Below are positions 59,205 to 64,000 of a stretch of DNA of 64,000 nt, piece after piece. The translations under genes and the position numbers were made by a program. The DNA comes from Balanoglossus misakiensis (Eukaryota; Hemichordata): assembly GCA_040954595.2 (NCBI GenBank), contig CM082592.2:9362001-9426000 (forward strand), read 5' to 3'. Within the stretch, counting starts at the first letter, position 1. Every line of letters begins with the position of its first letter. The notes under the pieces were generated by a model. It was not told where the DNA came from and ran no database searches. It worked only from the letters and a program-made list of their open reading frames with translations.

Positions 59205-62062
59205 CGCCTCAACTATATAACACAGAATGATAAATGTATGCAAATAGATGGCGACAGATAAAACTGACAGAGTTATGGGTAGGAGGCAGACAGAAAGGCA
59301 GGTAGATGTACTGTGGTGGATAGACAGACAAACGGACAGACAGAGAGAGACAGAGAGAGACAGAGACAGAAAGAGAGAGAGACAGACAGACCATGAGAGA
59401 GAATTTTATAAAGCAGAGAACGAACAAACCCACAGGTCGTATGTTCCGGAAGGTCATTTCATTTTAACTAAATTGACATTTAACGATCGATGCACTCAAA
59501 AATATTCAAGCCTGAAGTATTAAATATAGGCCTATGTATAAAACATATGTCTCGTAGATTCGACGGTTTATCTCCGTATGGCAAATATGTGGGGATGAAT
59601 GGAGTAGGTGCCTACCTTTGGTCGTGACGAAATTCAAACCACGAAACAGGAGATCGTACAGCTGCTGATCAATACTGAAACATGTCTGTTGATTGGAAAA
59701 TAAATGCTTCATTAGAAATGATGTACACGCACGGCGACATACCCATAAAGAAACGACGTGGGGAAAAAACTGCATGTGTACTTTTAAACTGTCCATATGA
59801 TAGGAGTGAGACCGAGATATCATCAGGTAGGATGCGTGACCTGCTGTTCTGATTTTAGTACAGATCAGCGCTGTGTTATACAGCTTGGGACCATCTCTGG
59901 TGGTAAATTACGACAACCGTCACTGTTCGCACAAGAAATAAAGACGCAATGCCCCCCTCCCCCTCTATATCTAATCTAAAAACCGGCGAATATGCTATAA
60001 CCCTGAACTTGTCAAAAGTTGTACAACAACATCAAAACGTGTGTTGGCCAAGGCACGTAGGCCACGGCCGTGCCCAAGGCAACGGTTTCTTCTTGAAGCA
60101 CTTGCAAGTTCAACAGTATTATGTAAATGGCAGCGACTGGCACAGATATTTCATTATTTCCACGGCATGGGATAGTCCCGCCGCCGAGCAAAGCACGGCA
60201 CGGCTCCGGCTTTTGTTCACCTGTTAATAATACAGGGATTGCATGACGTAAACGTGCGTGACAAACTCAACGAACCTGGTGACCGGCGACTGGTACCACA
60301 TGTTGACCATGTGACCCCTCCATCGCTGTTAGCGTTGAACCAGAGCGGCGTTCGAGCGGTGTGTGTCCTCACAGGAAAGGAACCTGTCCCCACTGTATAA
60401 TAAAGTAACAAAACAATCAAAATCCGCTTAAATCAGATCGCTTTAGGAAGGAATGTTTTGCCGGTGTAGCGCCCACCGCGGTGACGCGACCACAGGGCCG
60501 ATCATCTGGTTTGAGCAAATCACGTGGTTTTGTAATTACCATATAACTGGACTATCTATTAACAGTTGATCGGGTACGCCCATACTGACCTTTGGACTTG
60601 GTGACGTATGAATCGCTCTCTTCTTATAAAACACCTAAACATTGATTTGTGAACTCTCAACATGGTTGCTCAGTTTATTTAAATTTCCATGTACGAAAGT
60701 GAAAGTTTGATCTGCCATAAGCTTATATGAAACCAGTTCTGTTTGACGTTCTCTTATCCAAGACAAGGATTCATTGCGTCATCATAACGCCACAGTCATG
60801 ACACCCAAGGGAGAAGTTCTTCCATATGCTATTAAACAGCAGGGACGAGTAAGGGATGGACCATTTGAAATTCGACTGGGCGGTTCTGGAAGATCTCAGA
60901 TAAACAGATTCCGTGGGGACGCCCTGTAATTAAATCCCCTGGCCTATGGCAATATTATTCAGTTGTTTGAAACCTTCATGCACCAGGCTCTCAAAACTTG
61001 TGACCATCTCGCCAACTTCGCTGTAATCCGCGAAGCAATCAAACAACAGGTGGCATGGACGAATCATGAGTCCACGAAGTAGCTCGAAATACAAAAAATG
61101 TATCTCAAATCTGTTATGGCTTTAGCTTTCTATGGAAAGTCGGATATTCTGTGCTACCCACCTTGAGAAAGGACACCGACGGACCAAAATCCCAGCTGCC
61201 TTCCTTGCAGCTGTTGCGACGCCAGTGAGTTGTCTTGGTCTCAAATGGTCGAAATTTTATTCAGCTATGATAATCAAATTACAGTTTTCCCTTTCTACTA
61301 TGCTTAATAAGCTGAATTACATACATATTTCGATACATTTCCTGATATCTAGAAATTTCTACTGGTAGTGAACTGCGCATAGCCAGACGCGCTGCCGGTA
61401 ATTATGCAAATATCGCCCGTATAAATGGCAGAGTGTATCTCTCGATAGAAACTAGCGAGTGTATTCATGAACACGCGCCCGTTTAGGATTAATCGAATAC
61501 AGGAAGTGTTATCTGAAATTCATATTTACAGGCCTGCATACGTGCAAGCCTTACAAAAGATGCAAAAAAAATTATACTGAAAATTGTTTACTAAAGGTTC
61601 ACCAAGCTTATATTTCTGTCAAGAGTGAGTTATAATGCAGAACGGACAAAAATTGAAATTTAAAAATTTGAATTGCAAACGCCGTGAGATGAAAATGTAC
61701 ATGTAATATTAATTAAGGCAATATGTAACTTTAAAAAAAAATACTTGTTAAATAACAGAGATATGCGGGTGATGAATACAAATGATCGAATTTGAGATCA
61801 GCATTCACCACCGGAGGGCGTACTGTATTAGCCAATACAAACAACACACGGACACAGACAATTTTAGAAATGTCCTGCACTAAATATACAGATGAGAAAT
61901 ACTCAATGCAAACATTTCCACCGGAACAGAACAAACGTGGGTGAACCCGGGGTTAGAAGAAGGTTAGAATACAGACCAGTTCATAATTGGTTTTCTGGGA
62001 TCACTCGATGCGGAAGCAGTCATTCTTACCAAGGAAATTATCACACTGCACTTAGTTTCCTG
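59205..62062. other. Intergenic between the CTR2-like gene and the decarboxylase gene
   Basis: No coding exon is supported. A GACAGA-type microsatellite lies at about 59322-59393. The CTR2-like promoter, and possibly a 5' exon, should be at the left. Open frames at 59506-59823 (-) and 59949-60227 (+) show no family signature. Confidence 0.5.
59322..59393. repeat. GACAGA/GAGA microsatellite
   Basis: Imperfect purine-rich repeat of GACA and GAGA units just upstream of the CTR2-like coding exon. Confidence 0.85.
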
Positions 62063-63998
62063 TTATTTTGCTACACGATATATTTCTTGGACTTTTTCTC
62101 GCAGCAGTGACATTAAAAGGTCAACGGTATCGACGTGACAGCGAAAATGCTGGAGGCAGGTCCTCAGGCGGTATTTCCCGTGGATTTGTGTGGAAGACAA
62201 AAACACTGATCCGTCCTCCAAGATCTTGTCCAGAAGCTCTTGATTGAATCGTTTGTTTATCTTCTCGTTTCCGATTTCGTAGTGAAAGGTAACGACTGTA
62301 AGTTGTGGGTAGTTCCCAACAACAAACCCTGGCGATTCTAAGATATCAGTAGAAAAGGGGACATATTTGCATATGTAATACTCAACTATTGTCGTTACAG
62401 GCAAAGTAAACTGGACGGGTGTTTTTATTTGTTATTCTTGATATGTAAATCATGATATCGGGACATTACCTGCAAGTCTTGAGTAAAGGTCTCGTGCTAG
62501 AGTAACCTTTTCCCTCAGGCAATCCCTGAAGAGTTTCACTCCGTACAGTTGCAGAGGTAGCCACATTCTAGCCCCCCTGTAATGATAAGAAAGTCCGTAA
62601 AGTATAGGGACTCAAAGGAGTCGAAATGTAATAATACTGATTGCAAAATGAAAAATATACTAAGAGATGCAATTTGTTTTGGAACCAAGACTCCTTGTCA
62701 AACACACCGAAGGGCATTGAATATGCATACCTGAAGTGTTTTGAAAGTTCAAACGACAGGTTTCTTGGGCTGTCTTCATCATTGTGGAGATTGTCGACTT
62801 CTTGCAAATATGCTGCCTTTCCGCGAGCAGTGTTTGCCTCTCGTAGTTTACATCCCTCCTTTACGATAACAATTCCCGTGCCAAGTGGTAGAAATAAACC
62901 TGCCCGGATAAATCAAAGAGAATATGTAACATACTTTCTAATAATATGCAATGCAAAGTAATCTTTGCGTGTATCCTTATCAATTAATTATGTCATAAAT
63001 TGTGACTGTATAGGTTTTTCATGCTGAAATGTTAGCAAACAAGTTGGTATAGATGTGTGATAGCACGGTATTGTTATATTACTTTTATGGGGGTCCACTA
63101 TGATGGAATCGGCTCTGTTAACACCTCTGAAGTGGTCTTTCATCTCTTCCAACAAGGCATAAAATCCACCATAAGCAGCATCTACGTGGAACCACAAACC
63201 ATACTCTTCTGTGACGTCAGCAATTTCATCTACGGGATCGACCGAGCCGACATTCGTGGTACCCAACGCAGCCACTACGATGGACGGTATCAAGCCGGCC
63301 TTTATGCAAAAGACATCAAAAAGGACCACGTTGAATAGTATCGGGGACTATTTTTGCTGAATGGGTGGGTATGCATTCGTTATTAGTCAATTCCGTATTC
63401 AAACACACACTCTGAAAATGTACTGGATGGATTAACGTCAGTATCTCGGTAGTGCGTACCTTTTGGTCATCTCTGATCATCCTTCTCAGTTCCGTCGGAA
63501 TCATTCGGAACTCGTCGTCCATCGGCACTTTCCTGACGATAGCCTCATGGAGACCAATCACGTTAAGAGCCTTCTGTACACACATGTGAACCGCGTCGGT
63601 CACGTAGACAACGGTTCTGTAAGGCAACGGTGTGCATGGATGACAAAATGCGGATGAGCTGGAGAATATATATTCCTAGCCTTCATATTGTGAAAGAGCA
63701 GTGTATATACATGTACTTTTTTTCTACCAATAGGCCTACATTGATAACGAACTCGTGTCGTGTCTGTGTTAACAATACATATATTATTTTCGTAAAGACA
63801 CATTTGACGGTACCTTTCATAGTCACGTCCCTTTAGCCGTTTACTGTGTCTTGCGGTTAACAACGCCAGTACAGTGGCGGTTGAACCTCCAGAGGCGATA
63901 TTGCCAGCAAAGCCCGGCGGGAAATCGAAGAGACCCGCAACCCAAGATATCATCATGTTTTCCATGTGAACTGCACCAGGACAAGTTAAAACCGAGGC
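62063..63998 (-). CDS. Group II PLP-dependent (aromatic amino acid-type) decarboxylase, 3' part
   Basis: Pyridoxal-phosphate decarboxylase of the DDC/HDC/GAD superfamily; the 5' end is outside the window. Visible exons: 63814 to the edge, 63460-63616, 63083-63299, 62731-62899, 62470-62576 and 62063-62337, phases matching, 369 residues. Motifs: NIASGGSTATVLALLTARHS (cofactor phosphate region), TDAVHMCVQKA (ring-stacking His region), ALGTTNVGSVDPVDEI, FHVDAAYGGFY (Asp to the pyridine N) and IIVDPHKS, where the Lys forms the Schiff base. The downstream LFLPLGTG and ELSKHFRGARMWLPLQLYG are not those of animal DDC or HDC and are closer to bacterial-type decarboxylases of the superfamily as I remember them. 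The substrate cannot be assigned. Confidence 0.88.
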
Positions 63999-64000
63999 TG

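Overview
The window reads as an intron-rich animal nuclear genome. Genes have many short exons with GT-AG introns, UTRs and AATAAA signals, and almost every recognisable product has a vertebrate counterpart. The best fit is an invertebrate deuterostome, most probably a cephalochordate (Branchiostoma). That is an inference from the gene repertoire, the vertebrate-like exon structures and the TMEM116/BRAP linkage, not from a database match. Gene models were built by hand from splice sites and reading-frame continuity. For each complete multi-exon model the summed exon length is a multiple of three.

Layout. 1-9.8 kb (+): two tandem plexin-domain-containing (PLXDC/TEM7) receptor genes, the first lacking its 5' end. 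11.2-18.5 kb (-): an 11-exon seven-helix receptor-like gene, probably TMEM116. 24.0-25.1 kb (+): a single-exon rhodopsin-type GPCR. 26.1-28.1 kb: two identical head-to-tail copies of a 986-bp element with 17-bp terminal inverted repeats, separated and flanked by TTAA. 29.3-35.7 kb (-): GOSR1 (Golgi SNARE GS28), seven exons, 242 aa. 38.3-45.4 kb (-): a 3-exon gene for a 2104-residue, very acidic, membrane-anchored, mostly disordered protein of unknown function with LC8-type motifs at its C-terminus. 48.6-52.5 kb (-): BRAP, 13 exons, 687 aa. 53.1-54.3 kb (+): QPRT, 3 exons, 312 aa, head-to-head with BRAP. 54.5-56.9 kb (-): an NNMT/PNMT/INMT-family methyltransferase, 3 exons, 264 aa, tail-to-tail with QPRT. 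57.7-59.2 kb (-): a CTR2-like (SLC31) copper transporter with an extra cysteine-rich loop of about 350 residues. 62.1-64.0 kb (-): the 3' part of a group II PLP-dependent decarboxylase whose motifs look bacterial in type.

How the genes relate. Most are unrelated housekeeping or receptor genes. Two associations stand out. First, the probable TMEM116 gene and BRAP lie within 40 kb of each other; their human counterparts are both in 12q24, so this may be old chordate linkage. Second, QPRT (NAD synthesis from quinolinate) abuts a member of the family that includes nicotinamide N-methyltransferase, with a PLP decarboxylase about 5 kb beyond, giving a small group of tryptophan/NAD/amine-type enzymes. 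The intervals between genes hold microsatellites, homopolymer G/C tracts, a 500-bp foldback structure and a family of ~90-100 bp palindromic elements (three copies in TMEM116 introns, one in a BRAP intron). The most notable observations are the giant-loop CTR2, the 2104-residue acidic protein, the tandem TTAA elements and the miniature element family.
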